From Nostoc sp. T09 (GTDB lineage Bacteria; Cyanobacteriota; Cyanobacteriia; Cyanobacteriales; Nostocaceae): a stretch of 64,000 nt of DNA. The stretch is taken from contig NZ_MTAV01000061.1 of the NCBI RefSeq assembly GCF_002154695.1, forward strand, positions 1 through 64,000, written 5' to 3'. The position numbers and the translations under genes were made by a program. The notes under the pieces were generated by a model that made no database searches, was not told where the DNA came from, and saw nothing but the letters and a program-made list of their open reading frames with translations. Of the stretch, positions 34,738-45,011 are shown one piece after another. Position 1 is the first letter of the stretch, and every line of letters begins with the position of its first letter.

Positions 34738-34875
34738 CTTTTATAACAAATTCTGTGTCGAGAAAGATTATTTCTTCTAGAAGAAGGAAAAAATGATGAA
34801 AATTGGTGTGAAAAATCCGAGTTACGATACATGAAACAGTTTGCTCATTTATTAGATTCAGAACTAGCAGAGTAA
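34738..34875 (+). pseudogene. Remnant of a second HTH-ATPase gene (C-terminal end)
   Basis: In frame the segment reads LL*QILCRERLFLLEEGKN, then DENWCEKSELRYMKQFAHLL and DSELAE before its stop. This is clearly homologous to the C-terminus of the ATPase encoded at 32819-33907 (LLQILCRERLFTLEEGED, DENWQEEGLRQI). It carries an internal stop and has no upstream part, so it is a decayed paralogue tail about 0.9 kb downstream. Confidence 0.8.
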
Positions 34876-34877
34876 TA

Positions 34878-35006
34878 ATGAAAGCACATCGAATTGAAAC
34901 AACATTAACCGAAGACGGAACTTTGATCATCAAAGACTTACCATTTCAGGCTGTTCTACCATTTTTTTGTCCCAAAATTTATATTTCGGACAGGTTTATT
35001 GTCTAG
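34878..35006 (+). pseudogene. Truncated antitoxin-like gene
   Basis: A 42-codon frame starts MKAHRIETTLTEDGTLIIKD, LPFQA, which is the N-terminus of a common cyanobacterial small antitoxin-like family (MKAHRIE..L.EDGTL.L..LPFQAG). After LPFQA the sequence changes to unrelated residues and stops within 17 codons, so the family C-terminus and any partner toxin are missing. It overlaps the previous remnant's stop by a two-base gap, showing that both belong to a degraded locus. Confidence 0.6.
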
Positions 35007-35040
35007 CATTATACTCATGATGCAAAGAAAGAGAGGTGCT

Positions 35041-38000
35041 ATGGTGGCTGTTCGGAGAAAATCACAGTTAAAAGCTTTTGAGACGTCGATTTTGGAGGCT
35101 TTAGACCAGGTAGAACGAGCTACCTCAAAACTATTTAAGCTGGAAGATATTTTAGAAGCAGTTTGTCAAAACATCCTGGCACTGGGTTTTGATTTTGCCA
35201 ACATATCTTTAATTTCTCTAGAAAAGAATATTATTGAAGGCGTACATGGAAGTGGTACGGGAGTAGTATGGGCTAATTTGGCCAAACATTACTTGGAACC
35301 AGACCCAGAACTCAGAGATATTCAAGCAGATATAATTCTCACTCAACAAACTGAGATTATTTCTGGATGGGACAAACGCTTCGATCGCTGGATTTATCAA
35401 GAGTATGGTCATGAAAAGTTAGTTCGTGTATTTACTCCTATAGTTCTGGTTCAGGATTATAACGGCAGAGTCATTAAAAATTGGTATCAGCGCTGTAAAT
35501 GGCAGAAAATCAACCCTCAATTTGAAGAGAGTAGCGAAAAACAGCATGAGGTTTACAAATTGCGTCTACCACCAGATCTGCAACCTGAGGGGCGCAATCC
35601 AGAAGTGATAGTTATTGGTACAGTAGAAGCGGGTTATAGTTCTCCAGAAAGGCGAATTGAGGAGCCAATATTATCGCGATTACTACAATATATTGCTTGG
35701 CAATCTTTCGATATTTGGCAAGCACAACTACCGCGAGTTCTAGAAACGATCGCAGAAAAAGCCAAACAAATTCTTGATGCTGATGCAGCTACGCTGCATT
35801 TTTTATACGAGCCAAATGTAGAGCAGGGTCGCTACATTTATGAAGTATTTTCCGGTGGCATTGGTAAGCAATTTCTGAAAGCTTGTCCACCGCGTCATAA
35901 TGGGCTGGGAAGACAAGCCATTCAAGAAAGAAAGTACAAGTTTATCCCAGACTTATCTCAAGGTCACGACAATCTGGAAATGGCAAAGCTTAACCCCCAA
36001 GCTTTTTCGGCTGGGATAAAAGCAATGGCAGCTTTTCCATTACAGGTTGAGAATAAAGAAGGAGTACTTTATGTTGTTTTTCGACGCAGCTATATCTTAT
36101 CTACACGCAAGCTGCGCTTAGTAGAATTATTTGTTCGCCGCTGGGCTGTTGATGCAATTTGGCACACGATCAAACTCCAACAAATGCGTGATGAAGCACG
36201 CCAGCTAGCAGGACTCTACTCTGTCACCCAATCCCTCGGTCGCATACCAGAAGATAATCTTTTACATCGTGTCGCTTGGGATACTTTGAATCTTCTGGGT
36301 GCAGATGTAGTTAAGGTCTACGAATATATCCAGACCGAAAGGCAATTTACAACTCCTCCGAAAACAGCAGGAAGATTAAGGCAAGACCAGAAGATGCAAG
36401 ATGAGATTATTGAACAAAATGTCCCATTTTTGCTGCTTCAAAGGGGAGAAAATGTTTATGCTCCACAACTAGAAAAAGAACCAATATTTCAAAATTCAGC
36501 CTTTACTCATAGAGAAAAAATCCGTTCGGCATCTGGTGTTCTATTAGAAGTTGATAAAGATATAGTCGGAGTAATGTTTATTAACTACCGCCGACCTCAC
36601 AGTTTTTCTGAAGATGAGAAAAAGATTATTGAAACTCTGGCTTCTTCAGCTGCGATCGCGATTAAAAATCAAAGCTGGGAAGTTCAAGCTGCTCAAATTG
36701 AACTGGATGCACGAAGTTTAGAAAACTGTGCGGATGTAGAAGCGATCCGTCAAGCTCATCGTGGTCTGGCAAATGGCGAACTTGAAAGCCCAGTTCGCAC
36801 TCTACTAAACATTTTCAGTCGCATCAGTGAAGGTGTTGATGCTGCACTGAATCAGGCAAGTACTTACAACCAACGCCTAGCCCTCAGATCTGTCACCGAC
36901 CGTTTAGACGGATACTTGCAAGAATTTAATCGTACTAGTAAAAAATACACAATCAATTTCTATCCCATCGCCAAACGTTGGCGTGAAATTATAGCCAACT
37001 ATGCAGAAGAACTAGCAAAAGCTACAGAACTTCGCCAAGAAATTGACTCTCCTTACATCATTGGCGTGCCCCTCACACAAGAACAAGAAATTTTCACAGG
37101 TCGTAATGATATCGGTACACGCATTGAGCAATTACTTTTAGACCGTCGTCGCCCACCTTTGCTACTTTACGGTCAGCGACGCATGGGCAAAACTTCTCTG
37201 CTCAACAACCTGGGAAAGCTGCTACCTAATACCATCATCCCCATGTTTGTAGACTTGCAAGGTGCACCCTCATCAGCTAGCGACCATGCAGGTTTTCTCT
37301 ACAACCTTGCTAGAGAAATGGTGAAATCAGCAAAAAAGCATGATGTTACTCTCCCACCCCTGAGTCGCGAAGCGTTAACTTCTGATCCCTTTACCAGCTT
37401 TGACGAATGGCTAGATACGGTAGAACAGACACTCGAACAAAATACCGCCTTGCTTATGCTAGATGAGTTCGAGGTACTAGACAGCGCCATAACCAAAGGA
37501 CGCTTTGATGAGCAAGATATTCTAGGAATGCTGCGTCACCTCATCCAACATCGTCCACGCTTCAAAGTTTTGCTGGCTGGTTCCCATACTATTGAAGAAT
37601 ATCAACGCTGGGCTAGTTATCTCATAAATGTGCAGGTAGTGCATATCTCATACCTCAAAGAAGCAGAAGCGCGACAACTAATTGAACGCCCTGTGAAAGA
37701 TTTTACTCTGCGCTATGAACCTGACGCGGTTGAGCGAGTGTTGCAACTCACCCGTTGTCACCCGTTCTTGGTACAGCTACTTTGTGCGGAAATTATCGCC
37801 CTCAAAAATGAGCAAGATCCCTCAATTCGTAGATTGGCGACTTTAGCCGATGTAGAAGCAGCAATTCCCGAAGCTTTCAAAAGTGGCGGTTTCTTCTTCG
37901 CTGATATCCAAAATAACCAAGTAGATGACAATGGTAGAGCGATTTTACGCTTTATTGCGGCTCAAGGGGAAGGTGCGATCGCTCCTCATCAAACTCTATT

Positions 38001-38127
38001 ACAACAGTTTCCCCATGCAGACATTACCCGCAAATTGCTATTGCAGCGGGAGTTAATTGAGGAAGTGGGTGAGGGCGATCGCTTTCAGGTTGAGTTGATT
38101 CGTCGTTGGTTTACTCTGGAAAAGTAA
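35041..38127 (+). CDS. Multi-GAF sensor fused to a STAND/AAA-like ATPase
   Basis: From the ATG at 35041 (GAGAGG 4 bases upstream) the protein has 1028 residues. The N-terminal half contains about three GAF-like domains (about 10-215, 240-390, 400-550), linked by helices. A helical region (about 560-680) leads to the ATPase: [15 protein letters not shown], Walker [12 protein letters not shown] (711-721), Walker B-type [10 protein letters not shown], and a C-terminal winged-helix-like region ([20 protein letters not shown]). It looks like a ligand- or redox-sensing regulatory ATPase in the cytoplasm. Its 3' end overlaps the convergent lipB stop by 17 bases. The signal sensed is unknown. Confidence 0.8.
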   Translation: MVAVRRKSQLKAFETSILEALDQVERATSKLFKLEDILEAVCQNILALGFDFANISLISLEKNIIEGVHGSGTGVVWANLAKHYLEPDPELRDIQADIILTQQTEIISGWDKRFDRWIYQEYGHEKLVRVFTPIVLVQDYNGRVIKNWYQRCKWQKINPQFEESSEKQHEVYKLRLPPDLQPEGRNPEVIVIGTVEAGYSSPERRIEEPILSRLLQYIAWQSFDIWQAQLPRVLETIAEKAKQILDADAATLHFLYEPNVEQGRYIYEVFSGGIGKQFLKACPPRHNGLGRQAIQERKYKFIPDLSQGHDNLEMAKLNPQAFSAGIKAMAAFPLQVENKEGVLYVVFRRSYILSTRKLRLVELFVRRWAVDAIWHTIKLQQMRDEARQLAGLYSVTQSLGRIPEDNLLHRVAWDTLNLLGADVVKVYEYIQTERQFTTPPKTAGRLRQDQKMQDEIIEQNVPFLLLQRGENVYAPQLEKEPIFQNSAFTHREKIRSASGVLLEVDKDIVGVMFINYRRPHSFSEDEKKIIETLASSAAIAIKNQSWEVQAAQIELDARSLENCADVEAIRQAHRGLANGELESPVRTLLNIFSRISEGVDAALNQASTYNQRLALRSVTDRLDGYLQEFNRTSKKYTINFYPIAKRWREIIANYAEELAKATELRQEIDSPYIIGVPLTQEQEIFTGRNDIGTRIEQLLLDRRRPPLLLYGQRRMGKTSLLNNLGKLLPNTIIPMFVDLQGAPSSASDHAGFLYNLAREMVKSAKKHDVTLPPLSREALTSDPFTSFDEWLDTVEQTLEQNTALLMLDEFEVLDSAITKGRFDEQDILGMLRHLIQHRPRFKVLLAGSHTIEEYQRWASYLINVQVVHISYLKEAEARQLIERPVKDFTLRYEPDAVERVLQLTRCHPFLVQLLCAEIIALKNEQDPSIRRLATLADVEAAIPEAFKSGGFFFADIQNNQVDDNGRAILRFIAAQGEGAIAPHQTLLQQFPHADITRKLLLQRELIEEVGEGDRFQVELIRRWFTLEK

Positions 38128-38785
38128 AGCCTTCATTTACTGACTCGATTAATTCCACGCCAAAAACTTCGGCAAAAGCCTGTGCAACATGGAAGCGTAC
38201 CTCTTGGCAGGTAATCCCCGGAATCCATTCGGCTAAACTCGCTACAGGTTTATCAGCAATACCACAGGGAACAATCTTCGTAAAACCTTCCATTTCAGGA
38301 CAGACATTTAACGCAAAGCCGTGCATCGTAATCCAACGGCTGACTTTAATCCCAATAGCTGCAACTTTTCGTCCTTCTACCCAAACACCTGTAAATGAAG
38401 GGATGCGTTCACCTTGCAATCCGTAAACTGACAATACTCGAATTAAGACTTCTTCTAGTTGCCGCAAGTACCAATGTAGGTCTTTCTGATAGCGTTGCAG
38501 ATTTAGAATTGGATAGCCCACCAGTTGACCAGGGCAATGGTAAGTAACTTCGCCGCCGCGTTCAACTCTATGGACATCAAACTTAGTTTTGTCAAGGTCA
38601 AATTTGAGAAATTCTGCATTAGCTCCTTGTCCCAAGGTGTAGACAGGGGGATGTTCTAGCAGAATTAACACGTCATCCAGATTGGGGTTGTGAATGCGAT
38701 CGCTCATCAGCGATCTTTGCCATGCCAGCGCCTCTAAGTAGGGTAACAATCCTTGGTTATATAACAAACAACGATATAAATGCAT
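38111..38785 (-). CDS. lipB: Lipoyl(octanoyl) transferase
   Basis: The enzyme transfers octanoyl from acyl carrier protein to lipoyl domains of 2-oxoacid dehydrogenases and GcvH. The family motif [18 protein letters not shown] is present, along with the active-site Cys and Lys region ([17 protein letters not shown], then [14 protein letters not shown]). I chose the ATG at 38785 ([12 protein letters not shown]); a longer frame from 38842 adds 19 residues that are not family-like. Full length, about 224 residues. The 3' end overlaps that of the GAF-ATPase gene. Confidence 0.95.
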   Translation of the reverse strand: MHLYRCLLYNQGLLPYLEALAWQRSLMSDRIHNPNLDDVLILLEHPPVYTLGQGANAEFLKFDLDKTKFDVHRVERGGEVTYHCPGQLVGYPILNLQRYQKDLHWYLRQLEEVLIRVLSVYGLQGERIPSFTGVWVEGRKVAAIGIKVSRWITMHGFALNVCPEMEGFTKIVPCGIADKPVASLAEWIPGITCQEVRFHVAQAFAEVFGVELIESVNEGFTFPE

Positions 38786-39415
38786 TTGCTTACTACGGAT
38801 TCCATGAAAAATCAACTGTTTTAGGGACCAAATATATTTCAAGTCACTAGGTTAGAGTCAACAATTGTCAAGCTTTGCAAAGGATTTTAAAGGAACATCA
38901 AGGGAACCCGCTTTAGAAAATACAAAGTGCTAGTTTGAATATATAACCTGAATGGTTTTAGGAGGAATTCTCTGCAATAAGCATCACGCCAAAACAACAC
39001 AAAAAAATGTACTGGCTGGTGACGTCTAAATAAATTGTTTGCATCGAAAACACTAGTATTCTCTATGCAAAGCGAGCGAACACCTTGGGAGAAAAAGAAA
39101 CTACTCATAGTTATAAAAACCTTGCTCCGACAGCAAAGGCAAGTAGGAGATCGCCTCCTCAAACTACCTCAAAAAGTGATTTCGCATAGGTGACCAATTG
39201 CCTGACAACCATTTGGATACTAACGCAGAGATAGAGAAAATTTATCAAGGGAACGCGTGGTAACACAAAAAGATACAACAACAATCATGATAGGCGTATC
39301 GGTAGTACATAAAATTGCTTCAGATATAGTTTTGGCGGCAGTGATAGACCTTACCGCAATTTCGTTTCATACAAAACTAATTCACATCAAATAAATATTG
39401 AGCGGGAGAGTTTAC
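38786..39415. other. Divergent spacer upstream of lipB and lrtA
   Basis: About 630 bases without a convincing gene. A 91-codon minus-strand frame (38887-39162) is Cys/Phe/Arg-rich and lacks a ribosome site. In Synechococcus PCC 7002 lrtA has a long 5' leader that affects transcript stability in the dark, so much of this region may be leader. Confidence 0.5.
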
Positions 39416-40078
39416 ATGAAGCTTGTCATCCACGGCAAAAATATTGAAATCACCGAGGCGATTCGGGATTACGTGCATCAAAAAATAGAAAAGGCAGTTA
39501 GTCACTTTCAGAACATCACAAATGAAGTGGATGTGCACCTTAGCGTAGCTCGCAATCCCCGAATTAATCCTAGACAGGCGGCTGAAGTCACTATCTATGC
39601 CAATGGTAGCGTTATCCGTGCCGAGGAAAGCAGTGAAAACCTATATGCCAGCATTGACTTAGTAGCAGATAAAATTGCTCGTCAATTGCGCAAATATAAA
39701 GAAAAACGTCAAGATAAGAAAACTCAAGCTCAACCAACTAATGAGGTAGTAATACCGGAACCAGTAGTTGCAGATTTAATTGGCGATCGCACTCCTGAAC
39801 TCCCCAGCGAAGTTGTTCGCACGAAATATTTCTCTATGCCACCGATGACTCTTGCAGAAGCTTTAGAACAGCTGCAACTGGTAGGACATGACTTTTATAT
39901 GTTCCTAAATTCTGAGACAAATGAAATTAACGTAATTTATGAACGCAACCACGGCGGTTATGGTGTGATTCAACCCCGCCATAACAATGGTCATACAAAC
40001 GGTCATGCCAACAGCAAGAATGGTAAAACAGCCAATGCTAATTTTGCCATCTCGGAAAAACCGTATTTAAGTAAATGA
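39416..40078 (+). CDS. lrtA: Ribosome hibernation factor, long form (light-repressed protein A)
   Basis: The 220-residue protein has the N-terminal HPF/RaiA domain ([20 protein letters not shown] to about residue 100) and the C-terminal dimerisation domain of long HPF (about 130-190: [20 protein letters not shown], then [30 protein letters not shown] without gap). It binds 30S subunits and promotes 100S ribosome formation in stationary phase or darkness. In cyanobacteria the gene is lrtA, repressed by light. GGGAGAG precedes the ATG. A His/Asn-rich tail ends the protein. Confidence 0.93.
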   Translation: MKLVIHGKNIEITEAIRDYVHQKIEKAVSHFQNITNEVDVHLSVARNPRINPRQAAEVTIYANGSVIRAEESSENLYASIDLVADKIARQLRKYKEKRQDKKTQAQPTNEVVIPEPVVADLIGDRTPELPSEVVRTKYFSMPPMTLAEALEQLQLVGHDFYMFLNSETNEINVIYERNHGGYGVIQPRHNNGHTNGHANSKNGKTANANFAISEKPYLSK

Positions 40079-40109
40079 AGCCATTGAGCACTAGTAACTA
40101 GTAGAATGG

Positions 40110-40149
40110 GCATTGCCCACCATCATATCGAGGTTATGGTGGGCAATGC
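40110..40149 (+). terminator. Hairpin downstream of lrtA
   Basis: GCATTGCCCACCAT (40110-40123) and ATGGTGGGCAATGC (40136-40149) are exact inverted repeats 31 bases past the lrtA stop. They contain the GTGGGCANTGCCCAC-type dispersed palindrome (ATGGGCATTGCCCAC just upstream). Confidence 0.65.
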
Positions 40150-40312
40150 TTGTAGTTCAAAAATCAGATATGAATTCTATAGAGATTAGTAACTCACAAA
40201 GAAGGCAAGAGTACGGAAGATAAGAGGACAAGTTAGATAAGGGATACTTTTACCTTGTCTCCCCATTACTTCTACACTCCTGCTATCTATTTCTTCTCTA
40301 ATCCCCATACCC

Positions 40313-40774
40313 TCACTTAGCTGCAAGCTGTTGCAGCTTTTTTAGTGCTTCTTCAACGTGAGCTTCAAATTTAAACATTGAATCAAAGATATATTGCACA
40401 ACTCCCTGTTGGTCAATTACATAAGTCACGCGTCCAGGTAACAAACCAAAAGCAGCTTTTGCACCGTATAGCTTCCGGACTTCGTCGCCTTTGTCACTCA
40501 AGAGAGTAAACGGTAAATTGTACTTGGCAGCAAATTTCTGATGTGACTCGTTGGAGTCAGCACTCACGCCAATTACTTCAGCGCCAACGGTTTTAAACAC
40601 TTCATACTGATCGCGAAAGGCGCAGGATTCAGCAGTACATCCCGGTGTGTCGTCCTTGGGGTAAAAGTAAAGGACTACAGCTTTTTTACCACGAAAATCT
40701 TTCAGACTCACCGTTGAGCCGTTTTGAGCAGATAGACTGAAATCAGGAGCAGTATCTCCGAGTTTAACAGGCAT
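40313..40774 (-). CDS. bcp: Peroxiredoxin Q / Bcp-type thiol peroxidase
   Basis: The 153-residue enzyme reduces peroxides with thioredoxin. The peroxidatic Cys46 and resolving Cys51 are in DDTPGCTAESCAFRD, the five-residue spacing of the alpha-type PrxQ class. The N-terminal LGDTAPDFSLSAQNG and C-terminal TYVIDQQGVVQYIF are typical. No signal peptide, so cytoplasmic. Full length, monocistronic. Confidence 0.95.
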   Translation of the reverse strand: MPVKLGDTAPDFSLSAQNGSTVSLKDFRGKKAVVLYFYPKDDTPGCTAESCAFRDQYEVFKTVGAEVIGVSADSNESHQKFAAKYNLPFTLLSDKGDEVRKLYGAKAAFGLLPGRVTYVIDQQGVVQYIFDSMFKFEAHVEEALKKLQQLAAK

Positions 40775-41245
40775 AGTTAAATGAAATCAAAACTAGGTTT
40801 CTTAGATAATGTTTAACAAAACATTGCATAATATTAACGCAGACTGCTCTTCAAAACTCTAGCTTCAGTTTCAGATAGCAGCTTGAATAACTTGGAACTT
40901 GTTCTCAATTCTGCCAATGGGTTCAACTTTACCTAGATAGATAAGTACCTAAACAAAAATATTGACAGTCATTGCGAGCGAAGCGAAGCAATCGCAAGAG
41001 GTGAGATTGCTTCATTCCGCTACCCTTCGGGAACGCCAAGGGCGAACGCTGCATTCGCAATGACATTGTGTAATTAATTTTGTGTAACTACTTAGCGCTG
41101 AGGAAGTAAAAACGGATGCGATCGCTACAGGTTGAGTTTTTTAGCCAAAAGTTATTTATTACTCATCTGTAACAGCAAAGGTGCTTAAGGTTATGGTTAA
41201 AAATTGGGGTTTAAAACAAAATTTTTTAGTCTGTGATCGCTCCCA
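40775..41245. other. Intergenic region
   Basis: Apart from the 97-bp element the region holds no gene; it is AT-rich on both sides and leads into array 2. Confidence 0.5.
40968..41064. mobile_element. 97-bp MITE-like element
   Basis: The element is bounded by 10-bp inverted termini GTCATTGCGA (40968-40977) and TCGCAATGAC (41055-41064). An internal inverted pair GAAGCAATC (40985-40993) / GATTGCTTC (41005-41013) and the modules CTACCCTTCGGGAACGCCAA lie inside. It encodes nothing. The GTCATTGCGAGCGAAGCGAA start is a widespread bacterial dispersed repeat motif. Non-autonomous mobility is inferred from structure. Confidence 0.6.
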
Positions 41246-41581
41246 TTGAGTAGCAAAGCCTCATTAATGGAGTTAAAAGCCTCATTCATGAGTATCAAAG
41301 ACTCATCCACGAGTATCAAAGACTCGTCCACGAGTATCAAAGACTCGTTCACGAGTATCAAAGACTCATCCACGAGTATTAAAGACTCATCCACGAGTAT
41401 CAAAGACTCGTCCATGAGTATCAAAGACTCATTCACGAGTATCAAAGACTCGTCCATGAGTATCAAAGACTCGTTGACGAGGATCAAAGACTCGCTCACG
41501 AGTGTCAAAGACTCATCCACGAGTATCAAAGATTCGTTCACGAGTATCAAAGACTCGTTCACGAATATCAAAGATAAATTC
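41246..41581. repeat. Array 2: sixteen 21-bp hairpin repeats
   Basis: Sixteen units of exactly 21 bases with consensus ACGAGTATCAAAGACTCGT plus two bases. Arms ACGAGT/ACTCGT (units 4, 5, 8, 10, 15) and ATGAGT/ACTCAT (units 3, 9) are both fully paired, so the second stem pair has changed jointly. Edge units (1, 2, 16) are degenerate. The centre ATCAAAG is the reverse complement of the array 1 centre CTTTGAT, so the two arrays are the same family in opposite orientation. It ends 7 bases before the stop of the minus-strand NACHT-WD40 gene. Heptad-coding open frames on both strands are a by-product of the period. Confidence 0.92.
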
Positions 41582-41588
41582 TTGGGCT

Positions 41589-44500
41589 TTAATTCTCCAC
41601 CGCCCCCAATGCTTTCAGTGCAGCTATCTGGGCTTCGGTTAAGCCTGTAACCCCGGTGATATTCATGCCCTCATAAGGCCTTTCAACTTGCAAAGTTTTG
41701 AAACATTCACCAGTGTTAACATTCCATAGTTTAATCGTCCCATCGCCGCTACCACTAGCTAGGGTTTGACCATCGGGATGAAATGCGACTGACCACACTC
41801 TATTAATATGTGCCTGTAAAACATGGATGCATTTGCCGTCATTCACTGACCACAGTCGCAATGTTTGGTCATCACCGCCACTGGCTAAAGTTTTACCATC
41901 AAGACTAAATGCGACTGACCAAATCCAATTAGTGTGTCCTTGGAGAATTTTTAGGCATTTACCATCTTTGATTGACCATAACCGCACTGTTTGGTCATTA
42001 CCACCACTAGCTAAAAGTTGCCCATCTGGACTGAATGCTATTGGCCCAACTTGACCAGTATGTCCCTGTAAAACTTTAAGGCATTTACCATCACTGAGTG
42101 ACCATAGCCTCACTGTTTGGTTATAACCAGCACTAGCTAACATTTGTCCATCTGGACTAAATGCCAGTGACCATACTTGGTTAGGATTTTCTTGCAGAAT
42201 TTGCAGACATTTACCTGTGCTTACCGACCATAGTCTAACTGTACTGTCATGGCTGCCACTAGCTAAAATTTCACTATCGGGACTAAATGCTAATGACCGC
42301 ACTTTATGAGTGTGTTCGCCTAAAACGTTCAGGTACTTACCATCTTTAACTGACCATAGCCGAACTGTTCGGTCATTGCTGCAACTAGCTAAAATCTCTC
42401 CATCAGGGCTAAAAGCAACTGACCGTACTTGCTGAGTATGTCCGATTAAAGTATTGCTGCATTGATTATTACCGAGTGTCCAAAGCCTAACTTTTTGGTC
42501 GAAACCACCACTGGCTAAGGTTTTACCATCGGGGCTGAAGGCTACTGACTCTACGCCGTTAATATAGCCTTGAAAAACTTTGAGGCATTGACCATCACTG
42601 ACTGACCACAGCCTAACTGTTTGGTCATAACCACCACTGGCTAAAATTTTACCATCAGGACTAAATACGAGCGACCAGACGCGATCGCTATGTCCTTGAA
42701 GAATTTGGTAACATTGAGCGTCACTGACTGACCATAATCTTATTGTTTTGTCGTAACTACCACTGGCTACAGTTTGACTATCTGGACTAAAGCTAACGCA
42801 TAAAACTTTATCGCTATGTCCGTGCAGTACTTGCAAGCATTGACCATTACTAACAGACCATAGTCTCACAGTAGTATCATAACTACCGCTAGCGAGAATT
42901 TTACCATCGGGACTAAATGCTACTGACCGCAACCCATCAGTATGTCCTTGGAGTACTTGCAAACATTGACCAGCACTAACTGACCACAGTCTCACTGTGT
43001 TGTCAAAACTGCCACTGGCGACAGTTTGACTATCAGGGCTAAAGGCGACTGACCAAATCTCACGGGTATGACCTTGGAGTACTTGCAAGCAATTACCGTC
43101 ACTAACTGACCAAATTCTTAGGCTTTGGTCAACACTGCCACTAACTAAAAGTTGACCATCTGAACTATATGCTATCGACTCTACGCGATCGCTATGTCCC
43201 TGTAAAGTTTGGATGCACTTACCGTCATTAACTGACCAGAGTTTTACTATTTGGTCAACACTACCACTCGCTAAAGTTTGACCATCTGGGCTAAACGCTA
43301 CTGACCGTACAAAACCTGTATGACCTTTACAAATTAAAATTTGTTGACCATCTTCTATCTGCCATAGGCGAATTTCGCCATTAGCATCGCCTGTCGCGAT
43401 AATCTTGCCATTGGGACTGAATGCGACTGAGAAAATAGTTGCCAAAATATCTGTAAAAACTGACCTATCTAAAGCAGCATTAACTAATTTTAGCTGCTGC
43501 AAATTCTCACCCTTGAGATATGCTTGCCAAAGTGTCAGATTAGAAAAATCATAATTTCTTAAATCTGTTTGCAGGTAGCAAAGCAAATTTAAAATATTAC
43601 CGCCTATATATCCCGGTTGATGGGTAAATTTTTCCTGTAATGTTGAGAGAATTTCAGTTAGCTTATTTTCAATTTTTTTATTGCTTCCCAGTAAATTAAG
43701 TAACCTTTCCGCAAGGGGTTTAATTATCAGGCGAATTTGGGCTTCCCGAATATAATCTTTGGCGGTTGCTTTCATCAAAGCATAGCGATTGAAAAGTGCA
43801 ATTTCCCCACCAATAATATTTTCTGCTAATTCTGCAATTAAGCGATCGCTTAAATATTCCATGACCACAGGTTGCAGCGTAAACAGTGCATGACTTTTTT
43901 CGATCAGCGACCTTCTCACTAATGACTGCAATGCCTCCATCAAATTTGACTGCGATGGTAAGGCAACAATATCCTCGCGTAATTCCGCAATCCCTATCGG
44001 TTCCCGATTAATGGCTAGCCAGTACATCACCTCTGTTTCTAAATCTGATAAGCGATGAAATTGCTGGTCTAAAAGTTGGCGTATCCCCCCAAAAACTACA
44101 GTATCCTGTGATAAAAATGCCGAAATACTACTATCAAATAATTCTTTAATTGTGGTAGAGATTATTTTTAATGCTAAAGGATGACCTTTATAAAATTCGA
44201 TAAGTTTAACTTGTTCTGGTTTTGTACCTGACAGTCCTTGAGTATGAAAAATTTCTTCTCCATCTACTGCTTTTAACCCAGCCAGTTGCAAAACCCGCAC
44301 TGGCAAAGTTTCGCCCTCTAATGCAGCAACTTCTTGGGGTTTTTCTCTACTTGTTAAGATTAAGCAACTTTCATGAGTCGTACCACCAATGCGTCTGAGT
44401 AATTCGCCATAAGCTTCATAGCCTTCTCGATATGCTAAAGCGCCTGACTGAAAAATTGACTCAGCATTATCTAGTATCAACAGACAGCGTGATGAGCGTA

Positions 44501-45011
44501 GATACTCGATAAGTAAAGAAATTCTCTCTCCCACATCTGGCGGTAAATCGATTTGCTGTTGGTGAGAAATAAATTTAATCAAGTCTGCCAGAATATCTTG
44601 TATGGGTGGCGCATTCCTGAGACTGCGCCAGATTACATAATCAAATTCCCCTTGAATCTTTTGCGCCAGCTTAATAGACAGAGAAGTTTTGCCAATTCCC
44701 CCCATCCCCAAAACCGCCACCACACGACAGCGTTCTTGGACAACCCACTTTTCCAGTTTGGCAAGTTCTTCAGCACGGCCATAAAAAACTGATACATCAA
44801 CAGCCTCACCCCAATCAACGCGATATGAGGTTTGAGGTTTTAACTGTGGAGTAGGTTTTGTCTTGTCTACTTGTTCAACTGCTAGCTTTTTCTCACGCCG
44901 TTTGTCGATGTAGTCGAGAACTTGTACCGTGCTAGCAATAAAGCCGATTAAGCCCACAATAAAGCCGATGGTAGCGGAGATAGGGTCCATGTTAAGCAAT
45001 TCAAAATTCAA
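41589..45011 (-). CDS. NACHT/NB-ARC-like STAND ATPase with 14 WD40 repeats
   Basis: The 1140-residue protein (1133 from an alternative ATG at 44990, [10 protein letters not shown]) has one N-terminal membrane segment (about 11-33). A STAND nucleotide-binding module follows with Walker [10 protein letters not shown] (102-110) and Walker B-type [10 protein letters not shown], then a winged-helix-like region ([20 protein letters not shown]). From about 530 there are 14 WD40 repeats, enough for two seven-bladed propellers. Repeats share near-identical [18 protein letters not shown] segments. The C-terminus ends with [18 protein letters not shown], a tail I recall from other cyanobacterial repeat proteins. 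The architecture matches NLR-like sensors in which WD40 propellers bind the trigger and the ATPase oligomerises. The effector would be the short membrane N-terminus. Confidence 0.88.
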   Translation of the reverse strand: MNFELLNMDPISATIGFIVGLIGFIASTVQVLDYIDKRREKKLAVEQVDKTKPTPQLKPQTSYRVDWGEAVDVSVFYGRAEELAKLEKWVVQERCRVVAVLGMGGIGKTSLSIKLAQKIQGEFDYVIWRSLRNAPPIQDILADLIKFISHQQQIDLPPDVGERISLLIEYLRSSRCLLILDNAESIFQSGALAYREGYEAYGELLRRIGGTTHESCLILTSREKPQEVAALEGETLPVRVLQLAGLKAVDGEEIFHTQGLSGTKPEQVKLIEFYKGHPLALKIISTTIKELFDSSISAFLSQDTVVFGGIRQLLDQQFHRLSDLETEVMYWLAINREPIGIAELREDIVALPSQSNLMEALQSLVRRSLIEKSHALFTLQPVVMEYLSDRLIAELAENIIGGEIALFNRYALMKATAKDYIREAQIRLIIKPLAERLLNLLGSNKKIENKLTEILSTLQEKFTHQPGYIGGNILNLLCYLQTDLRNYDFSNLTLWQAYLKGENLQQLKLVNAALDRSVFTDILATIFSVAFSPNGKIIATGDANGEIRLWQIEDGQQILICKGHTGFVRSVAFSPDGQTLASGSVDQIVKLWSVNDGKCIQTLQGHSDRVESIAYSSDGQLLVSGSVDQSLRIWSVSDGNCLQVLQGHTREIWSVAFSPDSQTVASGSFDNTVRLWSVSAGQCLQVLQGHTDGLRSVAFSPDGKILASGSYDTTVRLWSVSNGQCLQVLHGHSDKVLCVSFSPDSQTVASGSYDKTIRLWSVSDAQCYQILQGHSDRVWSLVFSPDGKILASGGYDQTVRLWSVSDGQCLKVFQGYINGVESVAFSPDGKTLASGGFDQKVRLWTLGNNQCSNTLIGHTQQVRSVAFSPDGEILASCSNDRTVRLWSVKDGKYLNVLGEHTHKVRSLAFSPDSEILASGSHDSTVRLWSVSTGKCLQILQENPNQVWSLAFSPDGQMLASAGYNQTVRLWSLSDGKCLKVLQGHTGQVGPIAFSPDGQLLASGGNDQTVRLWSIKDGKCLKILQGHTNWIWSVAFSLDGKTLASGGDDQTLRLWSVNDGKCIHVLQAHINRVWSVAFHPDGQTLASGSGDGTIKLWNVNTGECFKTLQVERPYEGMNITGVTGLTEAQIAALKALGAVEN

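Noticed and set aside
38887-39162. 91-codon minus-strand frame upstream of lrtA
   Set aside because: Odd composition, no ribosome site, and it lies in a probable leader or promoter region.
41246-41581. CRISPR array
   Set aside because: There is no unique spacer; the units adjoin with only two variable bases, and no cas gene is in the window.
41197-41650. Open frames on both strands over array 2 (NESLILV and KDSSTSI repeats)
   Set aside because: The same period effect applies on both strands, and one frame runs into the NACHT-WD40 gene in antisense.
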